Assembly: GCA_963837425.1 (NCBI GenBank)
Contig: CAWINH010000009.1
Location: forward strand, 62,001-126,000
Length of the DNA stretch: 64,000 nucleotides
Source: CAWINH01 sp963837425
GTDB taxonomy: Bacteria > Chloroflexota > Limnocylindria > QHBO01
Direction: 5' to 3'
Part shown: positions 33,811-42,882 of the stretch, one piece after another
Numbering within the stretch: position 1 is the first letter of the stretch
How the letters are laid out: each line of letters begins with the position of its first letter
Made by a program: the position numbers and the translations under genes
Notes under the pieces: generated by a model
What the model was told of the DNA's origin: nothing
Databases searched by the model: none
The model's input: the letters and a program-made list of their open reading frames with translations, nothing else

Positions 33811-36438
33811 ATGGCGGACCCCGACCGTTCGCTGCCGACCGGCACCCTGACCTTCTGGTTCACCGACATCGAGGGCTCGACGCGCATGCTCGCTCGCCTG
33901 GGTGACGCGTACGGGGAGCTGCTCGAGGGGCACGCCGCCATCCTGCGGCGCGCGATCGCCGTCAACGACGGTGTTGAGGTCAGCACCGAGGGGGATGCCT
34001 TCTTCGCGGTGTTCCACTCGCCGGTCGACGCGACGCGAGCCGCGGTCCAGGCACAGCTCGAGCTGGCGGGTCATCCCTGGAAGGATGGAGAGCGGGTCCG
34101 CGTGCGGATGGGGCTGCACACCGGTGAGGGGCGCCTCGGAGGCGACAACTACGTGGGGATGGACGTGCACCGGGCGGCACGGATCGCCGCCGCCGGCCAC
34201 GGCGGCCAGGTTCTCCTCTCAGCTGCAACGGCGGCGCTCGTCTCGCGTGGGCTGCCGCCGGGCGTGATGCTGCGCGCCCTCGGGGAGCATCGCCTGAAGG
34301 ACCTCGACGAGCCCGAGAAGGTCTCGCAGCTGGTGATCCCCGGGCTGGATGCAGAGTTCCCCCCGCTGCGGGCCAGGCGTCCGGGCAACCTGCCGGGCAG
34401 TGCCACCAGCTTCATCGGTCGCGAGGAGGTCGTGGCTGCCGTCACCGAGCTGCTCGGCCCGAACCGACTGGTGTCGCTGCTGGGCCCGGGTGGGGCGGGC
34501 AAGACCCGCCTTGCCCTGCGGGTGGCCGCCGATCTCGCGGACCGGACGCCGGATGGCGCGTTCTTCGTCCCTCTGGACGTGATCCGGGAGACGGAGCTGT
34601 TGCCCTCCGCGATCGCATCGGCTCTCGAGCTGCGAGGCGGCGATGAGCCGCCGCTCAGCGTGCTGCAGCGAGAGCTGGCAGGGCGAGAGCTGCTCCTGGT
34701 GCTCGACAACCTCGAGCAGATCCTGCCGGGAGCGGCCACCACCGTGGACTCGCTCATGACCGCCGCGCCGCGCCTGAAGGTGCTGGCGACCAGCCGCATT
34801 CCCCTGCGCCTCTACGGGGAGCAGGAGTTCCCGATCCCACCGCTCTCGGTGCCCGGGGCGGATTCAGCCCTGTCGCTTGCAGACCTGAGTCACTACGAGG
34901 CGGTGGCCCTCTTCGTCGCACGCGCCCAGGCGACGCGCCCGACGTTTGCCCTCGACGAAAGCAATGCGGGCGCGGTGGTGGAGATCACGACCCGGCTCGA
35001 TGGTCAGCCGCTGGCAATCGAGCTGGCGGCGGCTCGCGTCAAGGTGCTCACGCCGGGCGCGATCCTGGCGCGCCTCGGCGCCAGCCTCGACCTGCTGGCC
35101 ACGACCGCGGCCAACCTGCCGCCCCGTCAGCGCTCGCTGCGTGGAGCGATCGCCTGGAGCTACGAGCTCCTGGACGCAGCCGAGGCCCGGGCGTTTCGCC
35201 GGCTGAGCGTGTGCGCGGGAGGCTGCGACGTGGGCACCGCCGAGCGCCTGGTGGGTGGCCACGCCCTCGGCGCGCTGGAGTCGCTCATCGACAAGAGCCT
35301 CCTGCAGGAGGCGGATGTCCTCGGCGAGCCACGGTTCACGATGCTCGAGACGATTCGCGAATTCGGCCTGGAACGGCTCGCCGAGATTGGCGATGCCGAC
35401 GATGCGCAGAAGCAGCTGCTGGACCTGGTCCTGGAGCGGGCGGAGGGCGCCGAGCCGCGTCTCTCCCAGGCGGAGGACGACGGCACCTTCGCGCGGCTCG
35501 AGGCGGACTACGACAACGTCCGTGCCGCGCTGCGTTGGGCCATCGCCACCAGCCTCGCCGAGCCGGCGCAGCGGATCGTGGCGGCCATCTGGCGCTACTG
35601 GCAGCGGCAGGGCCTGCTGGAGGAGGGCGCGTGGTGGATCGAGCAAGTGCTCGGTCTATCCGATGAGCCGACGGCGACGCGCGCGCGCGCCCTCATCGCG
35701 CAGGGGTCGATCGCGTACTGGCGCGAGGACTATGCCGGCACTCGCACTCCGTACGAGCGGAGCCTGGCCATCTACCGGCTTCTCGGCGATGCTCCGGGGA
35801 TTGCCTGGGCGACCTACAACCTCGCCTTCTCCCACGTGACCCTCGGCGACGTGGCAAAGGGCCGCGACATGTTTCGGGAGGCGCTCGGTGGCTTCGTGGC
35901 GGTCGGTGACGGCGTGGGCCAGCGCGAGGCAACGGACCTCCTGGGCTGGACCGAGCTCATGCTCGGGAACCCGGACGCTGCCGAACCCTACATGCGCGAA
36001 TCGATGGGCATGGTTGCCAACGACACGCTGCGTGCGGCCGACATCCGGATCGGCCTTGCGCAGGTGCATCGCATGCGCGGCGAGTACAGCGAAGCCCGTC
36101 GGGTCCTGACCGGCTCGTTGGAGGTTCTCCGTGAGGCGCGCAACCTCGGCATCACCGTGGGCGTGCTGTACCTCTTCGCGGCCATCGAGGTGGAGGACGG
36201 CGATCCCGCGCTGGGGATGCGGCTGTACGGCGCCGCGGAGGCCCTGCGCAAGCGGATCGGTGGCGGACCGCCGCGTGCCACGATGATGCTCGGCGAACCG
36301 GAGGATGCCGCCCGCGCCGCGATTGGCGACGAGGCGGTTGAGGCAGCGCTTGCGTTGGGACGCGCCCTCGACGCCGACGCGGCCATTGGACTGGCCATGG
36401 GCGCCGGTTTTCTTGACCCGCCGATGGGCGAGGGGTAG
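33811..36438 (+). CDS. Degenerate cyclase-domain / NB-ARC ATPase / TPR regulator
   Basis: An 875-residue multidomain protein. Residues 1-175: class III cyclase-like domain, FTDIEGSTRM and TEGDAFFAVF with metal aspartates, but the substrate Lys is replaced (V-S-T-E-G-D) and the transition-state Asn by His (VGMDVHRAARI), so it is probably not an active cyclase. Residues 200-480: NB-ARC/AAA-type ATPase, Walker A GPGGAGKTRLAL, Walker B LLLVLDNLEQ, sensor LATSRIPL. Residues 550-840: TPR-like repeats. Unlike many LuxR-type relatives it has no C-terminal helix-turn-helix. Lying 166 nt upstream of coxMSL, it may be a signalling partner of that operon. Confidence 0.8.
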   Translation: MADPDRSLPTGTLTFWFTDIEGSTRMLARLGDAYGELLEGHAAILRRAIAVNDGVEVSTEGDAFFAVFHSPVDATRAAVQAQLELAGHPWKDGERVRVRMGLHTGEGRLGGDNYVGMDVHRAARIAAAGHGGQVLLSAATAALVSRGLPPGVMLRALGEHRLKDLDEPEKVSQLVIPGLDAEFPPLRARRPGNLPGSATSFIGREEVVAAVTELLGPNRLVSLLGPGGAGKTRLALRVAADLADRTPDGAFFVPLDVIRETELLPSAIASALELRGGDEPPLSVLQRELAGRELLLVLDNLEQILPGAATTVDSLMTAAPRLKVLATSRIPLRLYGEQEFPIPPLSVPGADSALSLADLSHYEAVALFVARAQATRPTFALDESNAGAVVEITTRLDGQPLAIELAAARVKVLTPGAILARLGASLDLLATTAANLPPRQRSLRGAIAWSYELLDAAEARAFRRLSVCAGGCDVGTAERLVGGHALGALESLIDKSLLQEADVLGEPRFTMLETIREFGLERLAEIGDADDAQKQLLDLVLERAEGAEPRLSQAEDDGTFARLEADYDNVRAALRWAIATSLAEPAQRIVAAIWRYWQRQGLLEEGAWWIEQVLGLSDEPTATRARALIAQGSIAYWREDYAGTRTPYERSLAIYRLLGDAPGIAWATYNLAFSHVTLGDVAKGRDMFREALGGFVAVGDGVGQREATDLLGWTELMLGNPDAAEPYMRESMGMVANDTLRAADIRIGLAQVHRMRGEYSEARRVLTGSLEVLREARNLGITVGVLYLFAAIEVEDGDPALGMRLYGAAEALRKRIGGGPPRATMMLGEPEDAARAAIGDEAVEAALALGRALDADAAIGLAMGAGFLDPPMGEG

Positions 36439-36537
36439 GCTCTCGGCAGGTGCCCAGAAGGCGCCTGCGAGCCGGCTCCGGCCGTCCACCGGGCGCCTCC
36501 TCCGAGCTCTTCCTGTCGCACCACAGAGTCACGTCTG

Positions 36538-36560
36538 GCCCGTCGGGCCGACCGACGGGC
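36538..36560 (+). promoter_or_regulatory. Hairpin in the leader of coxMSL
   Basis: A perfect 9-bp stem (GCCCGTCGG / CCGACGGGC) with a GCCGA loop lies 44 nt before the coxM start, between the cyclase-ATPase gene and coxM. It is followed by TTCCCC, not a T-run. It may end the upstream transcript or be part of the 5' leader of the form I cox mRNA. A mini-frame ATG-GCG-CGA-TGA (36597-36608) runs into the coxM ATG. Confidence 0.45.
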
Positions 36561-36604
36561 TTCCCCTGCTGCAGCATTTGCTGGAAGGAAGGACGGATGG
36601 CGCG

Positions 36605-37474
36605 ATGATCCCACCCGAATTCGACTATGCGCGGCCGGCTGACCTCGACGCGGCGCTCCGAGCGCTCCACGAACGGGAGGGAGAGGCGAAGGTCCTGGCC
36701 GGTGGCATGAGCCTGTTGCCGCTGATGAGGTTCCGGCTCGCGCAACCCGCCCTCCTCATCGACCTCGGGGGGATCAAGGGGCTCGACGGGATCCGCGAGG
36801 ACGACGAATGGCTCCACATCGGCGCCATGACCACCCATCGCACGATCCTCGAGGACCCGATCGTGGCCGCCCGATACCCGCTGCTCCGCGAGGCGGCGAG
36901 CGGAATCGGCGACCCGCAGGTCCGCAACTGGGGGACGATGGGCGGCTCGATCGTTCACGCCGACCCCGCAGCGGACTGGCCGGCGGTGCTCGTCGCGACC
37001 TCGGCGGTCGTCCACGCCCGCAGTGCCGATGCCGAGCGAGACATCCCGGCGCGGGAGTTCTTCATCGACGTCTTCACCACGGCCTGCGAGCCGACCGAGA
37101 TCGTCACTGAGATCCGGTTCGGGGTCCCGCCCGCGCGCAGCGGCGGGGCCTACGAGAACATCGAGCGTCGCGCCGGCGACTTCTCGAGCGTGGGCGTTGC
37201 CGTCCAGTTGAGCCTTCGGCCAGACGGCAAGATCGACCGGGCGGGGATCGGGCTCACCGCGGTCGCCGACGTTCCGTTCGCCGCGACGGATGCCGAGGGC
37301 CTGCTCGCCGGCGCCGCGCCCGATGACGACCTCGTCGGCCGCGTCGCCGCGGCCGCGTCGGCCCAGAGTCAACCGGCGAGCGACGCGCATGGCCCCGCCG
37401 ATTACAAGCGGGCGATGGTCGCAGAGCTCACGGCACGCGCCCTCCGCCGCGCGCTCGCGCGCGCGGCAGCCTAG
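36605..37474 (+). CDS. coxM: CO dehydrogenase form I, FAD-binding medium subunit
   Basis: A 289-residue flavoprotein, MIPPEFDYARPADLDAALRA at the start. FAD-binding segments KVLAGGMSLLPLMRFRLA (residue about 33) and WGTMGGSIVHADPAADW (about 110) match CoxM of the xanthine dehydrogenase superfamily. It passes electrons from the Fe-S subunit towards the quinone pool. First gene of coxM-S-L, the order typical of form I (aerobic Mo-Cu) clusters. Ribosome-binding site GGAAGGAAGGA lies upstream of ATG 36605. The form II counterpart is at 44951. Confidence 0.92.
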   Translation: MIPPEFDYARPADLDAALRALHEREGEAKVLAGGMSLLPLMRFRLAQPALLIDLGGIKGLDGIREDDEWLHIGAMTTHRTILEDPIVAARYPLLREAASGIGDPQVRNWGTMGGSIVHADPAADWPAVLVATSAVVHARSADAERDIPAREFFIDVFTTACEPTEIVTEIRFGVPPARSGGAYENIERRAGDFSSVGVAVQLSLRPDGKIDRAGIGLTAVADVPFAATDAEGLLAGAAPDDDLVGRVAAAASAQSQPASDAHGPADYKRAMVAELTARALRRALARAAA

Positions 37475-37491
37475 AGACGGGAGACGAGCAG

Positions 37492-37986
37492 ATGAGCACC
37501 CACCACATCCGCGTCAACGTCAACGGGGAGGAGCGCGAGGCCGACGTCGAGGCGAGGCTCCTCCTCGTGCATTTCCTGCGCGACACGCTGGGCATGACCG
37601 GCACCCACATTGGCTGTGACACGAGCAACTGCGGAGCCTGCACCGTGATCGTCAACGGGCGCAGCACGAAGTCGTGCACGATGCTGGCCGTCGCCGCCGA
37701 CGGCGCATCGGTCCAGACCATCGAGGGCATGGCCACCGCCGACGGGCTCCATCCGCTGCAGCAGGGGTTCTGGGATCAGCACGGACTGCAATGCGGGTTC
37801 TGCACCCCCGGCATGATCATGCAGGCCTCCTGGCTCCTCGAGCGGAATCCCGACCCGACCGAGGCGGAGATCCGCGAGGGGATCAGCGGGAACCTGTGCC
37901 GGTGCACGGGGTACGTGAACATCGTGAAGGCCGTGCAGCAGGCCGCCGCTGAGATGCGGGCCGCCGCAGCACCGGCGGAGGGCTGA
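37492..37986 (+). CDS. coxS: CO dehydrogenase form I, 2Fe-2S small subunit
   Basis: A 164-residue protein with two 2Fe-2S clusters: the plant-type set CDTSNCGACTVIVNG followed by KSC (residues about 42-63), and the C-terminal set CGFCTPGMIM and CRCTGYVNIV (about 102-140). It relays electrons from the molybdenum site of CoxL to the flavin of CoxM. It starts 17 nt after coxM and ends 5 nt before coxL. Confidence 0.93.
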   Translation: MSTHHIRVNVNGEEREADVEARLLLVHFLRDTLGMTGTHIGCDTSNCGACTVIVNGRSTKSCTMLAVAADGASVQTIEGMATADGLHPLQQGFWDQHGLQCGFCTPGMIMQASWLLERNPDPTEAEIREGISGNLCRCTGYVNIVKAVQQAAAEMRAAAAPAEG

Positions 37987-37991
37987 GCGAG

Positions 37992-40355
37992 ATGGCCGAG
38001 ATCCAGACCCATACCAGCCCCGAGGTCTCGGGGATGGGCCACTCCATGAAGCGCAAGGAGGACGCCCGCTTCATCCGCGGCAAGGGGGAGTACATCGACG
38101 ACCTCGTCCTGCCGGGCATGCTGTGGATGGACATCGTCCGCAGCCCGTACGCGCACGCAAAGATCAAGAGCATCGACAGCTCGGCCGCTCTCGCCATCCC
38201 AGGCGTCCTGGCCGTGATCACCGGCGCCGATCTCGAGAAGGCCGGTCTGCACTGGATGCCAACGCTGATGTCCGACACCCAGATGGTGCTGCCCACCGAC
38301 CACGTGGTGTACGCATCCCAGGAGGTCGCGGCGGTCATCGCCGACAGCCGCTATCACGCGGCCGACGGGGCCGCCGCCGTCGAGGTCGACTACGAGCCGC
38401 TGCCAGTGGTGCTCGACCCGTTCAAGGCCATGGAAGCTGATTCGCCGCTCGTTCGCCCGGACAAGGAAAAGAAGTCGAACCACATCTGGCACTGGGAGTC
38501 CGGCGACCGCGACGCGACGGATGCCGCCCTCGACAAGGCCGACGTCCGCGTCGAGGAGGACATCTACATCCCCCGCATCCACGTGGCCTCCATCGAGACC
38601 TGCGGCTGCGTCGCCGACTGGGACCCGGTGCGCGAGCACCTGACCGTCCACATGACCAGCCAGGCACCGCACGCCATCCGCACCGTCTTCAGCCTCGTCT
38701 CGAAGATCCCGGAGCACAAGATTCGGATCAAGACCCACGACATCGGCGGAGGATTCGGTGGCAAGGTCCCGGTCTACCCCGGCTACGTCCTGGCGGTGGT
38801 GGCCTCGCTGACCACCGGCCACCCCGTGAAGTGGATCGAGGATCGCTCGGAGAACCTCCAGGCCGATTCGTTCGCCCGCGACTACCACATGCATGTCGAG
38901 CTGGGGGCGAGCAAGGACGGCACGCTCACGGCGCTGAAGGTGAAGACCCTCGCCGATCATGGATCGGCCGATGCGGCCGCCAACCCGTCGAAGTTCCCGG
39001 CCGGCATGTTCAACGTGATCACCGGCTCGTATGACCTGGCGAACGCGTTCGTCGAGGTCGACGGCGTGTACACGAACAAGCCGCCGGGCGGGGTCGCCTA
39101 CCGCTGCTCGTTCCGCGTCACTGAGGCGGTCCACGCCATCGAGCGGATGACCGACATCGTGGCGCATGAGATGGGGATCGACCCTGCCGAATTCCGGATG
39201 CGGAACTTCATCCAGCCGGAGCAGTTCCCGTACCACACGGCAACCGGCTGGGAGTACGACTCGGGCAACTACGAGCCCGCGCTGCGCCGCGCCATGGAGA
39301 TGATCGGCTACGACGACCTGCGCAGGGAGCAGGCCGAGAAACGCGAGCGCGGCGAACTGATGGGGATCGGGATCAGCTCGTTCACCGAGATCGTGGGGGC
39401 CGGCCCCTCGCATACCTTCGACATCCTGGGCATCAAGATGTTCGACAGCTGTGAGATCCGTGTCCATCCCACCGGCTCGGCGATTGCCCGGATTGGCGTC
39501 CAGACCCAGGGCCAGGGACACGAGACGACGTTCGCCCAGATCATCGCCGAGGAGCTCGGCATTCCGGCCAATGACATCACCATCGAGTACGGTGACACCG
39601 ACACGGCACCCTACGGCCTGGGCACCTACGCCTCTCGCTCAACGCCCGTCGCCGGGGCGGCGACGGCCATGGCCGCCCGCAAGATCCGGGACAAGGCAAA
39701 GAAGATCGCCGCGCACCTCCTGGAGGCGAACGAGGACGACCTCGAGTGGGAGAACGGCAAGTTCTTCGTGAAGGGATCGCCCGACCAGGCCAAGACGATC
39801 GGCGAGATCGCATTCGCGGCCTACACGAACCACCCACAGGGGATGGAGGCCGGGCTCGAGGCGGTCGACTACTACGACCCGCCGAACCTGACCTTCCCGT
39901 TCGGCTCGTACATCTGCGTCGTGGACATCGACCGCGGGACCGGCGAGGTCAAGGTCCGCCGCTTCGTGGCGGTGGATGACTGCGGCAACATCATCAACCC
40001 GATGATCGTGGACGGGCAGATCCACGGGGGGCTCACGATGGGGCTGGCCCCGGCCCTCTACGAGCAGATCACGTACGACGAGAACGGCAACAACCTGGCG
40101 GGCACCTTCATGGACTACCTGCTGCCGACGGCGCTCGAGACGCCCGCCTGGGAGACGGACAAGACGGTCACCCCGTCGCCGCACCATCCGCTCGGCGCGA
40201 AGGGCGTCGGCGAGTCGGCGACCGTCGGCGCGCCGCCGGCCATCGCGAACGCGGTGGTCGACGCGCTCTGGCATCTCGGGGTGCGCAACATCGACATCCC
40301 GATCACGCCTTGGAAGGTCTGGAAGATCCTCCACGAGAAGGGGGTGGCGACGTAG
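37992..40355 (+). CDS. coxL: CO dehydrogenase form I, molybdenum-copper catalytic large subunit
   Basis: A 787-residue catalytic subunit. The form I active-site loop AYRCSFR, whose Cys binds copper in the Mo-S-Cu site, is at nt 39096-39116 (residues 369-375). Other molybdopterin-contact segments: GGGFGGKVPVYPG, TQGQGHETTFAQI, YGLGTYASRS and the C-terminal HPLGAKGVGESATVG with the catalytic Glu. The enzyme oxidises CO + H2O to CO2 + 2 H+ + 2 e-. The presence of AYRCSFR makes real CO oxidation at trace levels likely. The next gene, XdhC-YHS, overlaps its 3' end. Confidence 0.95.
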   Translation: MAEIQTHTSPEVSGMGHSMKRKEDARFIRGKGEYIDDLVLPGMLWMDIVRSPYAHAKIKSIDSSAALAIPGVLAVITGADLEKAGLHWMPTLMSDTQMVLPTDHVVYASQEVAAVIADSRYHAADGAAAVEVDYEPLPVVLDPFKAMEADSPLVRPDKEKKSNHIWHWESGDRDATDAALDKADVRVEEDIYIPRIHVASIETCGCVADWDPVREHLTVHMTSQAPHAIRTVFSLVSKIPEHKIRIKTHDIGGGFGGKVPVYPGYVLAVVASLTTGHPVKWIEDRSENLQADSFARDYHMHVELGASKDGTLTALKVKTLADHGSADAAANPSKFPAGMFNVITGSYDLANAFVEVDGVYTNKPPGGVAYRCSFRVTEAVHAIERMTDIVAHEMGIDPAEFRMRNFIQPEQFPYHTATGWEYDSGNYEPALRRAMEMIGYDDLRREQAEKRERGELMGIGISSFTEIVGAGPSHTFDILGIKMFDSCEIRVHPTGSAIARIGVQTQGQGHETTFAQIIAEELGIPANDITIEYGDTDTAPYGLGTYASRSTPVAGAATAMAARKIRDKAKKIAAHLLEANEDDLEWENGKFFVKGSPDQAKTIGEIAFAAYTNHPQGMEAGLEAVDYYDPPNLTFPFGSYICVVDIDRGTGEVKVRRFVAVDDCGNIINPMIVDGQIHGGLTMGLAPALYEQITYDENGNNLAGTFMDYLLPTALETPAWETDKTVTPSPHHPLGAKGVGESATVGAPPAIANAVVDALWHLGVRNIDIPITPWKVWKILHEKGVAT

Positions 40356-41362
40356 GCGTTGACCTCTTCGCGCGAGCCGCCGAGCTGAGCGCCGCCGGGG
40401 AGCCGTTCGCGGTGGCCACCGTGGTGGCCGTGCAGCGGCCCACCTCGGCGCGCCCCGGCGCCAGGGGAATCATCCACCGCGACGGCTCGATCGAGGGCTG
40501 GGTCGGTGGCAGCTGCGCGCAGCCGATCGTCATCCGAGAGGCGCTCCGCTCGCTGCAGACCGAGGAGCCGCGCCTGCTGCGACTCTCGGCCGATCCGGGG
40601 CGGGAAGCCTCCGGGCCGCGCGCCGAGGGCGCGGTTGAGTATGTGATGACCTGCCACTCGGGCGGGACGCTGGAGATTTACGTGGAGCCGCACGTGCCGC
40701 AACGACGATTGCTCGTGGCCGGCGCGACCCCGATCGCCCAGGCGCTGGTCCAGCTGGGGAACGCCATGGGCTATCGGGCCTCGCTGGTCGATCCGCTCAC
40801 CGATCCGCACGCCATCCCGGACGGGATCGAGCTCCTGCCCGATGCCAACCTGGCCACGCTCGATGCGGGCAGCGCCCCGTACATCGTGGTCGCGTCCCAG
40901 GGGCAGTGGGACGAGGAGGCGCTGGCGGCCGCGCTGCGTCGCGACGACGGGGCGTACGTAGCGCTCATCGCCAGTCCCACCCGGGCCAGGGCCGTCCGCA
41001 GCTGGCTGGCGGAGGAGGGGTTACCGCCGGATCGGGTCGCCGCGATGCGTGCCCCGGCCGGGCTCGACCTGGGAGCCACCACGCCCGAGGAGGTCGCGGT
41101 CTCGATCCTGGCCGAGCTGATCATGGTGCGCCGCGGTCGGGCGGGCGCCGCCGGGGCGGAGGCATCGGCCCCGCAGGAGACGACCCCTGGCGAGGAGGGG
41201 GAGATCGTGCTCCTCGATCCGGTGTGCGGGATGACGGTCGACCGCGATGACGCGCGCCACATCGCCGAACACGACGGGATCGTCTATGCCTTCTGCTCGG
41301 TCGGCTGTCGCTCCCGCTTCAGGCGCGATCCGGAGGCGTTCCTGGCGAAGGCGGAGGCCTAG
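40310..41362 (+). CDS. XdhC/CoxF-like maturation protein fused to a YHS metal-binding domain
   Basis: A 350-residue fusion. Residues 20-100 form the XdhC N-terminal domain (EPFAVATVVAVQRPTSARPG, EGWVGGSCAQPIVI) and 115-270 the Rossmann domain (RRLLVAGATPIAQALVQLG, GLDLGATTPEEVAV), as in factors that load the sulfurated Mo cofactor into molybdo-hydroxylases. The last 50 residues are a YHS domain, LDPVCGMTVDRDDA then YAFCSVGCRSRF, with three cysteines of a type that binds copper or other soft metals. The only usable start in frame is TTG 40310, 46 nt inside coxL, so translation is probably coupled. I infer a role in Mo-Cu site assembly. It ends at a CTAG shared with coxG. Confidence 0.85.
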   Translation: MEGLEDPPREGGGDVGVDLFARAAELSAAGEPFAVATVVAVQRPTSARPGARGIIHRDGSIEGWVGGSCAQPIVIREALRSLQTEEPRLLRLSADPGREASGPRAEGAVEYVMTCHSGGTLEIYVEPHVPQRRLLVAGATPIAQALVQLGNAMGYRASLVDPLTDPHAIPDGIELLPDANLATLDAGSAPYIVVASQGQWDEEALAAALRRDDGAYVALIASPTRARAVRSWLAEEGLPPDRVAAMRAPAGLDLGATTPEEVAVSILAELIMVRRGRAGAAGAEASAPQETTPGEEGEIVLLDPVCGMTVDRDDARHIAEHDGIVYAFCSVGCRSRFRRDPEAFLAKAEA

Positions 41363-41802
41363 GTCTCGAGCGTCGCTTTCACGCAGGTGAAGGTCTTGCC
41401 GATCAGCTTCTCCGCCGTTCCGCGCACCAGGCGGGCGCCGAGGCTCGCGATCATGCCGGAGATCTGAACGTCGGCGGTCCAGTCCATGATCGTCGTGCCT
41501 GCCTCGTCGCCGTCGCGGAGGGTCATCCGCGCGTCGCCGTCCACGGCGCTCCCCGGCGCCTTGCCATGCGCGTGGACCGCGGCATGGTCCGGTCCGGTCC
41601 GGTCGGTGAACTCCGCGTCAACCTTGAAGCGGGCGCTGATCGCGCCGAACCCGACCTTTGCGACCGCGGTGAAGCTTCCGTCGTCATGCACCTCGACGGA
41701 CTCCACCCCGGGGCCGCAGCCGCCCATCCTGGCGGGATCGCTCACGAAGTCCCACACCGCGTCGCGCGCGGCCGCGATCGTCACGCTACCCGAGAAGTCC
41801 AT
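41359..41802 (-). CDS. coxG: CoxG-type SRPBCC protein
   Basis: A 147-residue single-domain protein of the SRPBCC/START fold (MDFSGSVTIAAARDAVWDFV, MGGCGPGVESVEVHDDG, DWTADVQISGMIASLGARLV), the CoxG family found in CO dehydrogenase clusters. In other bacteria CoxG helps attach CO dehydrogenase to the membrane or pass electrons to quinone. It is the last gene of the form II operon, 9 nt after xdhC. It meets the XdhC-YHS gene of the form I operon tail to tail. Confidence 0.88.
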   Translation of the reverse strand: MDFSGSVTIAAARDAVWDFVSDPARMGGCGPGVESVEVHDDGSFTAVAKVGFGAISARFKVDAEFTDRTGPDHAAVHAHGKAPGSAVDGDARMTLRDGDEAGTTIMDWTADVQISGMIASLGARLVRGTAEKLIGKTFTCVKATLET

Positions 41803-41811
41803 GCCCGCTCC

Positions 41812-42882
41812 TTATCCGGTCGTCCCCGACATCATGCTCCCGGTTCCGCCTCGCCGCTCGGCGACGACTTCGGCGAGCACGGCCAGCGCGACCTCGGCCG
41901 GTGTCGTTCCGCCGAGGTCGAGCCCGATCGGGCCGCGCAGACGGTCGAGCTCGGAGGCAGTGAGGCCCGCGGCCAGCAGGCGCTCCCTGCGGTTGGCCTG
42001 GGTCTTGCGTGAGCCGATGGCGCCCACGTATCGACAGCCGGCGTGGAGCGCGGCGACGATCGCCGGCTCGTCGAGCTTCTCGTCGTGGCTGAGCACGGCG
42101 ACCGCGTCGTCGGGCCCCAGTCCCATGCGCTTGAACGCGTCCTCCGGCCAGGCGACGATGACCTCGTCGGCATCTGCCGTGCGGTCAGCTGAGGCGAACG
42201 TCGCGCGGCGGTCGACGACGATCGTGTGATAGCCGAGCTCCCCTGCGAGCCGGACGAGCGCCATCCCAATGTGGACGGCGCCGACGACGATCAGCCGCGG
42301 GGCGAGCGAAAAGGGCTCGATGAACCACTGCCTGCCACTCGTCCCACGGGCGACGCTGGCCGTTCCATCGCGCAGCGCCTCGGTCACCGTCTCGGTGAGG
42401 CCGTCGGGTGCCGCGGCGCCGGCGTCGACGCGCACGATCTCACCGGGCGGTTGCCCGGCGCCGGTCGGGTGAGGACCGGGCTCATCGCCGGGGGCGTCGG
42501 ACGGCAGCGCCACGATCACGGCACTCGGGCGCCCGGATGCGACGTCGGTGGCCGCGTCGACCACCTCGGGGCGCACGTCGGGCTCGATGAGCACGTCAAT
42601 GACCCCACCGCAGGCGAGCCCCACGTCCCAGGCCACCTCGTCGCTGATGCCGTAGCGGACCACTCGGCTCACGCCGTCGCGCCGCGCCCGGCGCACCTCG
42701 CCGGCGGCGGCGCCCTCCACGCATCCGCCGCTCACCGACCCCGCGATCCGCTCCCCGTCATCGGCGAGGAGCACGGCGCCCGGCCGCCTCGGAGCGGACG
42801 CGAAGGCACGGATGAGCACCGCGCGGCCCACACCGCCGCCGTCACGGCGCCATTCGGCGAGGGTCGGCAGCAGCTCCCTCAC
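41812..42882 (-). CDS. XdhC/CoxF-family maturation factor of the form II operon
   Basis: A 356-residue XdhC-family protein. N-terminal domain: AVLIRAFASAPRRPGAVLLA, AGSVSGGCVEGAAAGEV and VGLACGGVIDVL. C-terminal Rossmann domain: RLIVVGAVHIGMALVRLAG and AGCRYVGAIGSRKTQANR. Such proteins bind the Mo cofactor, promote its sulfuration and insert it into molybdo-hydroxylases. GTG 42882 overlaps the coxE stop by 4 nt (GTGA), so I choose it although the frame runs further upstream. It has no YHS domain, unlike the form I paralog. Confidence 0.88.
   Translation of the reverse strand: MRELLPTLAEWRRDGGGVGRAVLIRAFASAPRRPGAVLLADDGERIAGSVSGGCVEGAAAGEVRRARRDGVSRVVRYGISDEVAWDVGLACGGVIDVLIEPDVRPEVVDAATDVASGRPSAVIVALPSDAPGDEPGPHPTGAGQPPGEIVRVDAGAAAPDGLTETVTEALRDGTASVARGTSGRQWFIEPFSLAPRLIVVGAVHIGMALVRLAGELGYHTIVVDRRATFASADRTADADEVIVAWPEDAFKRMGLGPDDAVAVLSHDEKLDEPAIVAALHAGCRYVGAIGSRKTQANRRERLLAAGLTASELDRLRGPIGLDLGGTTPAEVALAVLAEVVAERRGGTGSMMSGTTG

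Noticed and set aside
33769..34200. Extension of the proline racemase gene upstream of 33768
   Set aside because: It is antisense to the cyclase-ATPase gene and lacks family similarity; the family start motif begins at 33768.
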